Origin: Anaerolineales bacterium
GTDB lineage: Bacteria; Chloroflexota; Anaerolineae; Anaerolineales; UBA4823
Assembly: GCA_016929095.1 (NCBI GenBank)
Contig: JAFGJM010000060.1
Coordinates: 1 to 64,000, forward strand
Length of the DNA: 64,000 bases
Direction of reading: 5' to 3'
In this document: one piece after another, positions 9,152 through 18,841 of the stretch
How positions within the stretch are numbered: position 1 is the stretch's first letter
How the letters are laid out: every line of letters begins with the position of its first letter
Position numbers and translations under genes: made by a program
Notes under the pieces: model-generated
The model's input: the letters and a program-made list of their open reading frames with translations, nothing else
Told to the model about the DNA's origin: nothing
Database searches by the model: none

Positions 9152-12059
9152 TTTGTAATTGCAGGATAGCGAAAAACATGTCTACCGCACGCGGGTCAAA
9201 ATGCTTCCCCGATTGCTCTCGAATATAATCTAGAGCTTTTTCATTCGACCAGGCGGGACGATATGGGCGTTCGCTGGTAAGCGCATCCCATACGTCAACC
9301 ACCGCGAAAAGCCGCGCCGCCAGAGGAATTTCATCGCCTTTAAGGCCTTCCGGGTATCCCGTGCCATCCCATTTCTCGTGATGGTAGTAAGGGATGTCTA
9401 AAGCGGGGCGCAGATATTCGATGGGTGAGAACATTTCGTAGGCATAGACCGGATGAAGGCGCATGATCTCCCATTCTTCTTCAGTCAATGGGCCTGGTTT
9501 CAGCAAGATCGAATCGGGAATACCCATTTTGCCCATGTCGTGAAGCAATGCGCCGCGGCGTACATGCACCAGCTCATTATCCATCATACCGAAAGCCCGC
9601 GCCAGACGCAAAGTCATATCTGCTACACGCTGGGTGTGCCCCTCGGTTTCTTTATCACGTAAATCAAGGGCACGCGATAGACCCTGAATGGTGGCGTCAT
9701 AGGCCAGGGTTAACTGGGTATTGGAACTATGCAAGTCTTTAAACAGCGCCAGGTTATCGATGGCAATGGCTACCTGACCTGCCAGAGTTTCCAAGAAAGA
9801 CATCCATTCGATATTGGGGTGCAGAGGAGTGCGAGTGTATACTTCCAATACTCCTTTCACCTGTCCTTTGGCAATGAAAGGTATGCCAAAGTAAGAGACA
9901 AAACCCTCATCGATGATGAAAGGTGTGTGCGAAAAGTCACTCGCGTCCTCATCAATATTGGGGATGGAGATCATTTTACGTTCCAGGGCAGCGCGCAGGG
10001 CATAGTTATCATCCAAACGGCGGCGAGAGCGGTCAAGATTATACGTTCGAAAACCCCGCCCGGCTGCATATTCCAGGGTAAGGGTATGGGGGTCAAGTAA
10101 AAACACACTAGCAGCATCCACTTCCAACTGGGTGAGAGTATGCTCCAGAAAAACATTCAATGTGACTTTTAAGTCAAAGCTGCTGGCAACGGTTAATTGG
10201 ATATCATGCAAAGCCTGCGTATGGCGTAAATGGCGTTGCACATCATCAAAAAGCCAGGCGCGGCGAAGCGCGGTACCAGCCATTTCTGCCATAGCGGAAA
10301 GCAGCCGGACATCTCCGTCGGTAAAAGGCTGTGTGTGAGGTGCATTTTCACGGGAAGCGATGAATACACCCAGGAATTCATTTTCGGATTGTAACGGCAC
10401 AATAGCCATCGGACCACTATTGGCGATATTGACTAAGCCGGAAGCTTTAAATGGCATCGAACTATAATCAGGGGTAATAAAAGGCTGGCGGGAACGTAAC
10501 ACCTGTCCGCTGCCGCCTTCATTGGATGGGAATGATTTCCCAAGCTCCGACAGAAAGTTGCCTTCAGCTTGCGTGACGGTGAAAATTTGTTTTTCGTTAT
10601 CCAATAAAAGAATAGCCCCGCCATCCGAATTAATGACCCGGCGCATCTCAGATAACATCACCGAGGTCATAGACTCTGTGGTCTGGGCTTCGCGCAGGTG
10701 AGCAGATAGTGAAAATAGAGCTTCTAATTCTTCTGAGCGAGATCGATAAAGCGCTTCCGCTTGTTTTTGTTGTGTGAAAAGTCTGGCATTGGAAATTGCC
10801 ATAGCCGCTTGATCGGCAATCCCGGTAAGCAATGCCTGGTCATCCGGGGTATATTCACGAACCTCGCCGATGGAAGCAACACTCAGGGCGCCAATGATCT
10901 GCTCTCCGAACTGAATGAATGCAACCGCTAACGAGCGGTAATCGCGGGGCACAAAACCTGTCACGTTTAATTGTTTGACAATTTCCCCCGAATCTGCAAG
11001 GATCAGCAATGAACGACTTTCGATAAAGGGTTTTACAACGCTGTATGGAAATTTTGGTAAATTCAGGTATTCTTCCTTTGGCATTCCCAATGCCATGGCC
11101 GATGTAAATTCTTCGTCTTCCGGATCGTAAAGGAAAATATTAACAATGGGCACATCCAGCGCTTTAGCTGTTTCTTCACATACCGCGGTTAGTGCTTGCT
11201 GCAGATCCAGAGAGGCGTTCAAGCGGGCAGCCGTGCGTACTAATGTTTCCGCCCGCGCTGCCTCGTGGCGGATCCGTTCATCTGCCAGCCTGGCTGCGGT
11301 GATATCTTCAATAACGCCGTCATAATAAATGATTTTCCCGGATTCGTCACGAACAGCTTTGGCGTTTTCCCGGACATAAATGGTTGTTCCGTCTTTTTTA
11401 AGCCAGGGGCTTTCCATACCTTCGAATGCACCTTCTTCTTCCAATATACGCTTTATTTCTGCCCGGTCGTATTGGGGTCCGAAGTGATCTTTCTCTATAT
11501 TAAGCCTGGAAATTTCCTCGAAGCTATCAAATCCGAGTATCCGTACTACAGCCGGATTTGCCATTAGTACATCACCATCGGGTGTGGAGCGATACAAACC
11601 AATGGTGGCATTTTCATATAATGTACGGAAGCGCTCTTCGCTTTCGCGCAGTGCAATTTCTGCTTTGCGCCGCTCTTTACGTACTTGCTTCTCGTCTAAG
11701 GCATGCAGAACAGCCGGTCCCAGGCGTTTGATGTGCTCTTTAATGACATAATCAGAAGCGCCCGCTTTCATGCAAGAAACTGCGGTGTCTTCATTGAGCG
11801 AGCCGGTCAGCACGATTAATGGGGTTAGCGGGGCGTGTTCAAGCGCCAGATTTAAAGCCGATAGACCGTCAAACTGGGGCAGGCGATAATCGGAGATGAT
11901 AATATCCGGATGAAAAGTGTGCAACGCGCTCAGGTAATCTTCCCGATTATCGACCACGCGGAATTCGCAAGAATTAAGTTCCTTACTGATTTGCCGTTCT
12001 GCAAGTTTTGCATCCGTTGGCAAATCTTCCACAATCAGAATACGAATAACTTCATCCAT
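9138..12059 (-). CDS. Receiver-PAS-GAF-GAF-GAF-HD-GYP response regulator (c-di-GMP phosphodiesterase)
   Basis: A 973-residue soluble protein. Residues 1-125 form a receiver domain with the phospho-acceptor Asp57 in IISDYRLP and acidic residues in IVEDLP. A PAS domain (about 140-260) and three GAF domains (about 270-435, 450-615 and 620-780) follow. The C-terminal HD-GYP domain is intact: His840-Asp841 in [26 protein letters not shown], and [24 protein letters not shown] domains hydrolyse c-di-GMP, so this is a likely output of the kinases encoded just upstream. An AGAGGCGC ribosome site sits 6 bp before the ATG. The GAF ligands are unknown. Confidence 0.95.
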   Translation of the reverse strand: MDEVIRILIVEDLPTDAKLAERQISKELNSCEFRVVDNREDYLSALHTFHPDIIISDYRLPQFDGLSALNLALEHAPLTPLIVLTGSLNEDTAVSCMKAGASDYVIKEHIKRLGPAVLHALDEKQVRKERRKAEIALRESEERFRTLYENATIGLYRSTPDGDVLMANPAVVRILGFDSFEEISRLNIEKDHFGPQYDRAEIKRILEEEGAFEGMESPWLKKDGTTIYVRENAKAVRDESGKIIYYDGVIEDITAARLADERIRHEAARAETLVRTAARLNASLDLQQALTAVCEETAKALDVPIVNIFLYDPEDEEFTSAMALGMPKEEYLNLPKFPYSVVKPFIESRSLLILADSGEIVKQLNVTGFVPRDYRSLAVAFIQFGEQIIGALSVASIGEVREYTPDDQALLTGIADQAAMAISNARLFTQQKQAEALYRSRSEELEALFSLSAHLREAQTTESMTSVMLSEMRRVINSDGGAILLLDNEKQIFTVTQAEGNFLSELGKSFPSNEGGSGQVLRSRQPFITPDYSSMPFKASGLVNIANSGPMAIVPLQSENEFLGVFIASRENAPHTQPFTDGDVRLLSAMAEMAGTALRRAWLFDDVQRHLRHTQALHDIQLTVASSFDLKVTLNVFLEHTLTQLEVDAASVFLLDPHTLTLEYAAGRGFRTYNLDRSRRRLDDNYALRAALERKMISIPNIDEDASDFSHTPFIIDEGFVSYFGIPFIAKGQVKGVLEVYTRTPLHPNIEWMSFLETLAGQVAIAIDNLALFKDLHSSNTQLTLAYDATIQGLSRALDLRDKETEGHTQRVADMTLRLARAFGMMDNELVHVRRGALLHDMGKMGIPDSILLKPGPLTEEEWEIMRLHPVYAYEMFSPIEYLRPALDIPYYHHEKWDGTGYPEGLKGDEIPLAARLFAVVDVWDALTSERPYRPAWSNEKALDYIREQSGKHFDPRAVDMFFAILQLQNEIV

Positions 12060-12325
12060 AATGCGCCTCTAATGTCAATCCCTCAACACAAAACCGTAAA
12101 ATGCTCATATAAATTAATCATTACCCAATAAGTAAAAATAAAACATATCATACCACTCACTATACCAGACTAAAATACACTTTTTTCTTATAAGAATATG
12201 TATTAAGAAAATTGAAAGGTTGGATTGTGAAGAGCACATCATTCATGCGAATCGATTTTCTCATGAATATAATTATTTTCATTTTTCCGTTTTCCCATAA
12301 TTATTTTTCTTCATATCGAGAAATA

Positions 12326-15300
12326 TCATGATAATGTTTTTTTCGGCAGAGAGAAGTAGAAGGTTGCCCCTTTATCCACTTCTCCTTTACCCCAAACACG
12401 GCCTCCATGGCGCTGTATTACACGTTGAACAATTGCCAGTCCAACGCCGGTGCCTTCGAAATCTCTTTCATTATGCAGCCGGTGGAAAACGCCAAATAAC
12501 TGGTGGGCGTAATGCATATCAAAGCCAGCGCCGTTATCACGGATGTAAAAAACCGTCTCGGTTTCTTTGGGAGTGCATCCAATTTCGATAACCGGCTTTT
12601 TTTGCTTCGATGAAAATTTCACCGCATTCGAAATCAAATTGCTCCACACCTGCTTCATTAACGATGGATCACCGATAACCGTTTCTAAGGGATTGACGAT
12701 CCATTCTATCCACTGGCGTTCGTCGGGCGAAAGCAGTTCTTGATATAGCGATTCCACTTGACCTTGCATGTCTATATAGGATATACGCATCTCGGTGCGG
12801 TTCAGCCGAGAAAACGCCAGTAAATCATCAATCAACCGGCTCATTTTTTGGCTGTTGTTACGGATCACGGAGAATAGTCGTTGTCCCTCGTTGTCCAATA
12901 CGGATGAATACTCTTCAAGAAGAATGCGGGCATAGCCGTCAATGGCGCGTAATGGGGCGCGCAGATCGTGAGAGACTGAATAGGTAAAAGCTTCCATTTC
13001 GCTGTTTGCCGATTCAAGCTGCTGGGTGCGTGTGATCACACGCTGCTCCAATTCTTCATTGAGGCGACGAATTTCCTCTTCGGCTTGTTTGCGCTCGGTA
13101 ATATCGATGATTTGCCCTGCAATATTTATATTCCCCTGTGAGTCTTCTATGGGTATAACGCTCATCTCAATGCGTCGTTTTTCTCCGTTCTTTCGTACAA
13201 TATCAAATTCATATCGGTCCGGTACATCTTCGCCGCGCAATCGGCGGACATAGTTCCCGTATACCAGATCGCGGCTTTCTTCATCGACAAATTTTTGAAA
13301 GTTACTGCCTATGATCTCATTGAGCGGATAACCTAATATTGCAGACATTTCATGATTGGAATAATCAAGAACAGAATTCTCGTTTACAATAAAAAATCCG
13401 ATGGGTGAAGATTCCACGACCGTGCGGAAACGTTCTTCGCTCTTGCGCAATCCTTCTTCTGCTTTTATTCTTTCGGTGATATCCAACAAATGCCCGATGA
13501 TTTTTCTATGTTGACTGGAATCTTCAATTGAAGCGGTAGCTATTTCCACTTGCCTTTTCTCGCCATCCTTGCGTATGATTGAAAACTCATAACGGTTTGG
13601 CACTTCTTCACCTTTCAACCGGCGGAAAAAACGCTCCCGCACCAAATTTAAATTGTCTTTATCCAGAGCATTTGTAAAATCTTGCCCAATCATTTCCTCC
13701 AATGGGTAGCCCATGATTTTAGACATTTCTTTATTCGCATATTCCATGAGCGATTGATCATTGACAACAAAAAAGCCGACGGGTGAAGATTCTACAACCA
13801 TCCGAAAGCTTTCTTCGCTTTTGTGTAATGCTTCTTCAGCCTGCCTGCGGGCGGTTATATCGGTGTGAAATGCGAGCAGCGTGTCTTCCCCTTCCCAGGG
13901 GAATTGAATGGCGTAAGCTTCGATAACCATCTGCGCGCCATCTTTCCGGATGCCTAAAAGAGAAATGTTATTATCCATTGGATTACCCTGCTGAAGTGAG
14001 TTGCCGAGTTGAACTAAACTGGGGTAATCATCCGGATGAATAAAATCGGTAATTGGGCGTCCTATAATTTCCTCAGGTGTTTCATACCCGAACAGCCGGC
14101 ATTCCGCATAATTACACAGCAATACTTTCGATCCTTTGGTGATCACCTGCCCTATCGGAGATTTCTCGAAAATGGCGCGATATTTCTCTTCTGAAACACG
14201 CAAAGCTTCTTCCGCCAATTTACGGTCGGTGATATCCATGATATGACCGATGACGCGTACTATCTTGTCGCCTTCCATCACAGGCTGCCCCATGGTGCGG
14301 ATCCATTTTTTTTCTCCCTGAATCGTGGTAAATGGAGAATCAAATTCGTACACCTTTCCCTTTTCCACACACTGGTTGAAATTTTCTGTGATTTTTGGGC
14401 GATAATCCTCCGCATAGCAGGCAATGCTGCGCTGGACTTGTTCTTCGGAATTCGAAAAAACCTCATTTGGATCTATGCCATGAATATGAAAAGTTTCATC
14501 GCTCCAGGCAATAGTTTTGGTAGCCAAATCCCATTCCCAACCGCCTACCCGAGAAAGTTGCTGTGTTTGCTTCAGTAAAGCCTCACTTTTGCGCAATGCT
14601 TCTTCCATACGTTTACGGCCGGTTATATCGCGGATTGTGATTACGAATGAAGTTGCCTTACCGGTTGTATCAAAAATGACACAGGCATTCATATCACCGA
14701 TGATGGTGTCGCCGTTTTTTCGGATTAGACGAATCAAACCATTCGCTTTATGGCTTGTTTCGGAAATGGCGCGAAACATTTCCCTGGCAATAGTCATATC
14801 GTCGGGATGGATTATCTCTTTACCCTTGCTCCCGATCAAATCTTGGCTTTTTTCAAAACCAAGTAATTCTGCCCCGCTTTGGTTCCCGGCAATGATATAT
14901 CCCGCCAGATCTGTGATCAGAATTGCCTCGGGAGATGTTTCAATGATCGTATGGTAGCGGATATCACTCTCTTCTAAAGCGATTTTCGTGAGGCTGATAT
15001 CTCCCAAGGATTTTGACAATGAATAGGTAATCACCAAGACCATGATGGGGCAGGCATATTCAACAATGTAGAAAAATACATACAGCCCGGCGCTCACCGC
15101 GATGTCATTTGCCATTGCTAAAAACATGACCACCAGGGCGATGAGAATGGGGCGGACTTCATGTTTTGGATCGCGCTGAAAGAACCGAATACAGTAGGTC
15201 AAAATTAACACCCCCACTGCTAATCCCAATAGATATTGGAGTATGGTAATTGGACCGGCGGCGGCTTCGAAGATCGTGAAACTTTGATCATTGGGTAGAG

Positions 15301-15694
15301 GAATGGTCTTTATGGCTGGCTGAGTGGATTTCCAGGTGAGATTGGATCGATCAATCAGTTGTACTATGCCAAACAAAATATATAATGCAGTTACGATATA
15401 TACGCTGCGTTTACTTTTATGGTTTATGAAATCCACTACAAACCATAAAAAGAAGCTCATAAATATGGCAATCACTACCTGCTGATTTCTTTGCCAAATC
15501 ACACCTTGAGCTATGGACTCGGAGTGGTACAACGCGATACAAGAAACCCCATATACGGTGACGGCAATACAAAATAAGGCAAAAAACAGGTTATACCGAA
15601 TCCTTTGGTTGCGTAAATAGATCAATAAATGATAAATACCTGCGTAAAACGATATACTGGAAATAATAAGGATGGGTATTGAAAATTGATTCAT
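12326..15694 (-). CDS. Multi-PAS membrane histidine kinase
   Basis: A 1122-residue kinase. Residues 1-215 hold seven hydrophobic segments resembling the 7TM-type sensor region of histidine kinases. Five PAS domains follow (from about residues 240, 370, 500, 620 and 745), each ending in a DIT-R motif. The last two are close duplicates (ESSPVGFFVVN versus ESSPIGFFIVN). The HisKA box [14 protein letters not shown] gives His909, followed by the ATPase boxes SNAVKFSS, DNGAGFD and [11 protein letters not shown]. The core is the phytochrome/Cph1-like type shared with the three other kinases of this block. An AAGGATTTCCG ribosome site precedes the ATG. It lies 47 bp downstream of the next kinase gene on the same strand. 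Confidence 0.94.
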   Translation of the reverse strand: MNQFSIPILIISSISFYAGIYHLLIYLRNQRIRYNLFFALFCIAVTVYGVSCIALYHSESIAQGVIWQRNQQVVIAIFMSFFLWFVVDFINHKSKRSVYIVTALYILFGIVQLIDRSNLTWKSTQPAIKTIPLPNDQSFTIFEAAAGPITILQYLLGLAVGVLILTYCIRFFQRDPKHEVRPILIALVVMFLAMANDIAVSAGLYVFFYIVEYACPIMVLVITYSLSKSLGDISLTKIALEESDIRYHTIIETSPEAILITDLAGYIIAGNQSGAELLGFEKSQDLIGSKGKEIIHPDDMTIAREMFRAISETSHKANGLIRLIRKNGDTIIGDMNACVIFDTTGKATSFVITIRDITGRKRMEEALRKSEALLKQTQQLSRVGGWEWDLATKTIAWSDETFHIHGIDPNEVFSNSEEQVQRSIACYAEDYRPKITENFNQCVEKGKVYEFDSPFTTIQGEKKWIRTMGQPVMEGDKIVRVIGHIMDITDRKLAEEALRVSEEKYRAIFEKSPIGQVITKGSKVLLCNYAECRLFGYETPEEIIGRPITDFIHPDDYPSLVQLGNSLQQGNPMDNNISLLGIRKDGAQMVIEAYAIQFPWEGEDTLLAFHTDITARRQAEEALHKSEESFRMVVESSPVGFFVVNDQSLMEYANKEMSKIMGYPLEEMIGQDFTNALDKDNLNLVRERFFRRLKGEEVPNRYEFSIIRKDGEKRQVEIATASIEDSSQHRKIIGHLLDITERIKAEEGLRKSEERFRTVVESSPIGFFIVNENSVLDYSNHEMSAILGYPLNEIIGSNFQKFVDEESRDLVYGNYVRRLRGEDVPDRYEFDIVRKNGEKRRIEMSVIPIEDSQGNINIAGQIIDITERKQAEEEIRRLNEELEQRVITRTQQLESANSEMEAFTYSVSHDLRAPLRAIDGYARILLEEYSSVLDNEGQRLFSVIRNNSQKMSRLIDDLLAFSRLNRTEMRISYIDMQGQVESLYQELLSPDERQWIEWIVNPLETVIGDPSLMKQVWSNLISNAVKFSSKQKKPVIEIGCTPKETETVFYIRDNGAGFDMHYAHQLFGVFHRLHNERDFEGTGVGLAIVQRVIQRHGGRVWGKGEVDKGATFYFSLPKKTLS

Positions 15695-15741
15695 CGGAAA
15701 TCCTTACATATCTGCATTTTGCCCGTTAAATGTTTTCACCG

Positions 15742-17481
15742 CTATACCTTTATTCGCGGGAGAGTAAAATAAAAAACCGCGCCGTTTTCTACCGTGCCTT
15801 CTGCCCACACGCGCCCGCCATGCTGCATGATGATGCGTTGTACGATAGCCAGCCCGACGCCTGTCCCTTTAAATTCTTTACCACTGTGTAGTCGTTGAAA
15901 GACATTAAATAGCCGGTCTACATATTGCATCTCAAAACCGGCGCCGTTGTCACGCACTGTGTAGATGATTTCACCCGCTTCCTGTTTGCCGCATACCCAT
16001 ATCTTCGCTTGTTCTTTTTTGGAGGTGAACTTGATGGCGTTATCGAATAAATTCGTCCAGACCTGCCGAAGTAATCCGGGGTCGCCAATGGCGGGAGGAA
16101 TTTCATCCAGGTGAAATTCGATTGGGTGGGATTTTGCGGAGGCGCTAAGATCGAGAAATACTGCCCTGGCCAAGGCATACATATCGATGGGTATATTTTG
16201 CATATCGACTCGAGTCAAGCGTGAAAGTACTAATAAATCGTCAATCAATTGATTCATTCGCTTTGTTTCTTCGTCAATCGTATGGCATATTTCTCGGCCT
16301 TCTGGATCAAGATGATGGGCATAATCTTCTATTAGAATATTGATAAAACCATTTATAGCGCGCAATGGGGCGCGCAGATCGTGAGATACGGAATAGGCAA
16401 AGGCTTCCATTTCCTTATTGGCGCTCTCTAACTGCCGGGTACGCTCAGAGACACGCTGTTCGAGTTCTTCATTAAGACGATGGATTTTTTCTTCGGCTAT
16501 TTTGCGTTCGGTGATATCTAAGGTGAGGCCGCCTAACATCGGCGGTTGATCTTCCTGTGGGATGATGAATTTGTATGTTGTCCAGTTGCGCCCCGCAAAA
16601 TTTTCTTCAAACTCTTGGTTTTCAAAACTTTCCAAAACCAATTGATCATCGGCGGTAATTATTTCTGCAAATTCGGATGGAAATATATCGGCATTTTCTT
16701 TTCCAATGATTTGCGAATTGTCGATTTGAAGATAATCGAAGAACCCCCGGTTGGCAAAAAGCACCCTGGTATTCGAATCTTTGATATAGGCGAGACCGGG
16801 GAAGTGGTCCATAAAGAGGCGAAAGCGCGCTTCGCTTTCCAGTAATGCCTGAGTGGTTTTCGTCAGGTGGATATTGGATTGTTGCGCCTCCCTGAATGAC
16901 CGCTGCTGCAAATCGCTAAAACGCTCTACCAATATCACTGAAGTAGCTATAAAGACCAACAACGCCGCGCCCCCTTCCAGCCAATACCCCAGTGTGGTTG
17001 GGTTTTCTTGTAAAACGATCCAATTTTCCAGAAAACCCATATTAACCAGAATGGAGAAAGAGACATAAATCAATATGGAGAATACGGCGGCAAAATATCC
17101 TGCTTTGGCGCTGATCGCAATGATGGCAATAATGGGCATGACGATCAACCATAATCTCCCGCTGCCTGCCAGACCCAAACGCATAAAACTTACTATCGCG
17201 TTGGTGTAGGATAGCGCCATGATCCCCCAACTTTTATATTTTAAATCCAACTTTGGGAAAAAAGCCAGGGCGGCTGAACCAGCATAAACAACCAGGTATA
17301 TATATTCCCGCCAGGTCATCTGGTAATTTTGGATAGCATTAATAATCACTGAGGCATACGCCGGAAGGCTGGTAATGGCAACCACGATTAAAAAGATGGA
17401 TAGAGCCCTGGAACGCCACTCGTGAAGTGATTGTTCGGTGACTTCATTTTTACGGGTTACAAAATCGGATGATTTTAGCAA
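15742..17481 (-). CDS. Membrane histidine kinase with one PAS domain
   Basis: A 579-residue kinase. Residues 25-190 contain five or six hydrophobic segments forming an unrecognised membrane sensor. A PAS domain (about 215-325, FMDHFPGLAYIKD) and a coiled linker lead to the HisKA box [14 protein letters not shown] with His367 and an intact ATPase domain ([26 protein letters not shown]). The frame has no usable ATG. The start is a TTG at 17479-17481 preceded 7 bp upstream by GAGG. It sits between a kinase remnant upstream and the five-PAS kinase downstream. Stimulus is unknown. Confidence 0.92.
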   Translation of the reverse strand: MLKSSDFVTRKNEVTEQSLHEWRSRALSIFLIVVAITSLPAYASVIINAIQNYQMTWREYIYLVVYAGSAALAFFPKLDLKYKSWGIMALSYTNAIVSFMRLGLAGSGRLWLIVMPIIAIIAISAKAGYFAAVFSILIYVSFSILVNMGFLENWIVLQENPTTLGYWLEGGAALLVFIATSVILVERFSDLQQRSFREAQQSNIHLTKTTQALLESEARFRLFMDHFPGLAYIKDSNTRVLFANRGFFDYLQIDNSQIIGKENADIFPSEFAEIITADDQLVLESFENQEFEENFAGRNWTTYKFIIPQEDQPPMLGGLTLDITERKIAEEKIHRLNEELEQRVSERTRQLESANKEMEAFAYSVSHDLRAPLRAINGFINILIEDYAHHLDPEGREICHTIDEETKRMNQLIDDLLVLSRLTRVDMQNIPIDMYALARAVFLDLSASAKSHPIEFHLDEIPPAIGDPGLLRQVWTNLFDNAIKFTSKKEQAKIWVCGKQEAGEIIYTVRDNGAGFEMQYVDRLFNVFQRLHSGKEFKGTGVGLAIVQRIIMQHGGRVWAEGTVENGAVFYFTLPRIKV

Positions 17482-17499
17482 TTCATTACCTCTGTGCCG

Positions 17500-17772
17500 T
17501 TAAGAGTGTTCTGTTTCGCTTCCGCCATTTGGAAGTGAAAAGTAAAATCCGGCGCCGTTATTACGGATAAAAAATAGCGTTTCAGTGTTATTGGTTGAGC
17601 ATCCGATTTCATTGGCAGCCCGCTGGGTTTGAATGGCGACATACACCAACAGTCCATTTGAAATAGCAAGTACCAATAAGCAAATCAAGAAAAAAGTGCA
17701 TGCTAAAACAAAACTGATGCTCAGTTTTATGGGGGGAATTAATGCCGGTTTACGGTTTGATAGTCTCATCAT
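17500..17772 (-). pseudogene. Collapsed histidine kinase remnant
   Basis: A 90-codon open frame in the gap between two kinase-block genes. Residues 15-48 form a transmembrane helix with a polar tail, as at the start of a sensor kinase. Residues 55-76 (EIGCSTNNTETLFFIRNNGAG) match the strand and G1 box of the ATPase domain of the neighbouring 1122-residue kinase (EIGCTPKETETVFYIRDNGAG). They join directly to YFSLPNGG, which matches the last strand of the same domain (FYFSLPKK). HAMP, HisKA, N box and G2 box are missing. This looks like a kinase gene shortened by at least two internal deletions that happened to keep an open frame. It cannot be catalytic; expression as a small membrane peptide is possible but not supported. 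Confidence 0.65.
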
Positions 17773-17788
17773 TTTTTGCGACTGTAAA

Positions 17789-18841
17789 TTATCGGATGAC
17801 CTGTTTGGCTTGTTTTAACAATCCTCCCGGGATGGTTAAACCCAATACTTGAGATTGCCGGTAATTAATATACAAATCCATATTTGGCGTTATCACGGGA
17901 ATGGATTCGGGTGGTGTATCGCGCAGGATTTTATCGGCAATAACCGCCGATAGTCTGCCAATTTCATGGTGACTGCAGTTAAGCATAAAAAGCCCCGCGC
18001 CTTGTAAGGTGTAATCCAATGTACCAATAACGGGCAAATTGTGTTTGATTGCGAATGCTTCGATGACCTCCCAGGCAGCCATCGTGCCGGTGATTAAATC
18101 TGGCATCATAAATATAGCATCGATGCCAATATCATCGGATTTGTCGAGTTCTTCCAGATTAAATTTAACGTCATCCAGAGAAGCCACCTGGTTTTCAACG
18201 AATATGATATCGTGTTTCCCGGCGACATCATCAAGCGACTTCCGGGCAGGAATATAACTGGGATAATTTCCATCAAAAATAAGCAAGACTCTTTTCACAT
18301 GCGGCGCGATCTCCACCAGCAATTCAAGCCGTTTGGCAGTCATTTCTGGTGTGGGATAACGAACGCCGGTGATGTTGCCGCCCGGCTTTTGCTGGCTTTG
18401 AACCAAATCTATCCCTTCGATACTTGCTCCGGCAAATATCACGGGTATACCGTTTTCCAGGGTTAGCGCTTTGGCTAGCTTGGCTGGACGTGAGGGGAAC
18501 ACAAGCATAAAATCCACATCATCTTCAATGAATTTTTGAATAACCTTTTCTTCTTCGATAGGCTCGTCATTTAGTTGCCAATAATCGTATTCAATATTTT
18601 CTCCTTCGATATACCCCAACTCGGTCATCTTTTCTTTAAAGCCGTCGGTGATGTTTTGAAATGGTTCCAAACCTGAGAGAATTCCTGCCTGGTAAACCTT
18701 GTATTTTCTCATATCACAACCGCTAAACAGGCAAATGAAAATGGTTACCAGAATATATAACCCTAAACCTGGGGATCTTCGATATTTGGCATTGCAATCG
18801 ATGGAATTGGGATGAATCTCTTGTAGCGTAGATTTGCTCAC
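17789..18841 (-). CDS. Orphan ABC_sub_bind (PF04392) lipoprotein
   Basis: A 350-residue periplasmic-binding-type protein. A hydrophobic segment ends in the lipobox LFSGC, placing the lipidated cysteine at Cys42, with a 25-residue N-terminal extension ahead of it. The mature part starts VYQAGILSGLEPFQNITDGF and has the two-lobed fold signatures KEKMTELGYIEGENI, NGIPVIFAGASIEG and GGNITGVRYPTPEMTAKRLELL. The family includes TrpX-like binding proteins for aromatic amino acids and other small molecules. No permease or ATPase is nearby. The ATG overlaps the stop of the Cache-domain kinase by 4 bp, so the two are translationally coupled, which suggests a ligand-presenting role for that kinase. Ligand unknown. 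Confidence 0.9.
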   Translation of the reverse strand: MSKSTLQEIHPNSIDCNAKYRRSPGLGLYILVTIFICLFSGCDMRKYKVYQAGILSGLEPFQNITDGFKEKMTELGYIEGENIEYDYWQLNDEPIEEEKVIQKFIEDDVDFMLVFPSRPAKLAKALTLENGIPVIFAGASIEGIDLVQSQQKPGGNITGVRYPTPEMTAKRLELLVEIAPHVKRVLLIFDGNYPSYIPARKSLDDVAGKHDIIFVENQVASLDDVKFNLEELDKSDDIGIDAIFMMPDLITGTMAAWEVIEAFAIKHNLPVIGTLDYTLQGAGLFMLNCSHHEIGRLSAVIADKILRDTPPESIPVITPNMDLYINYRQSQVLGLTIPGGLLKQAKQVIR

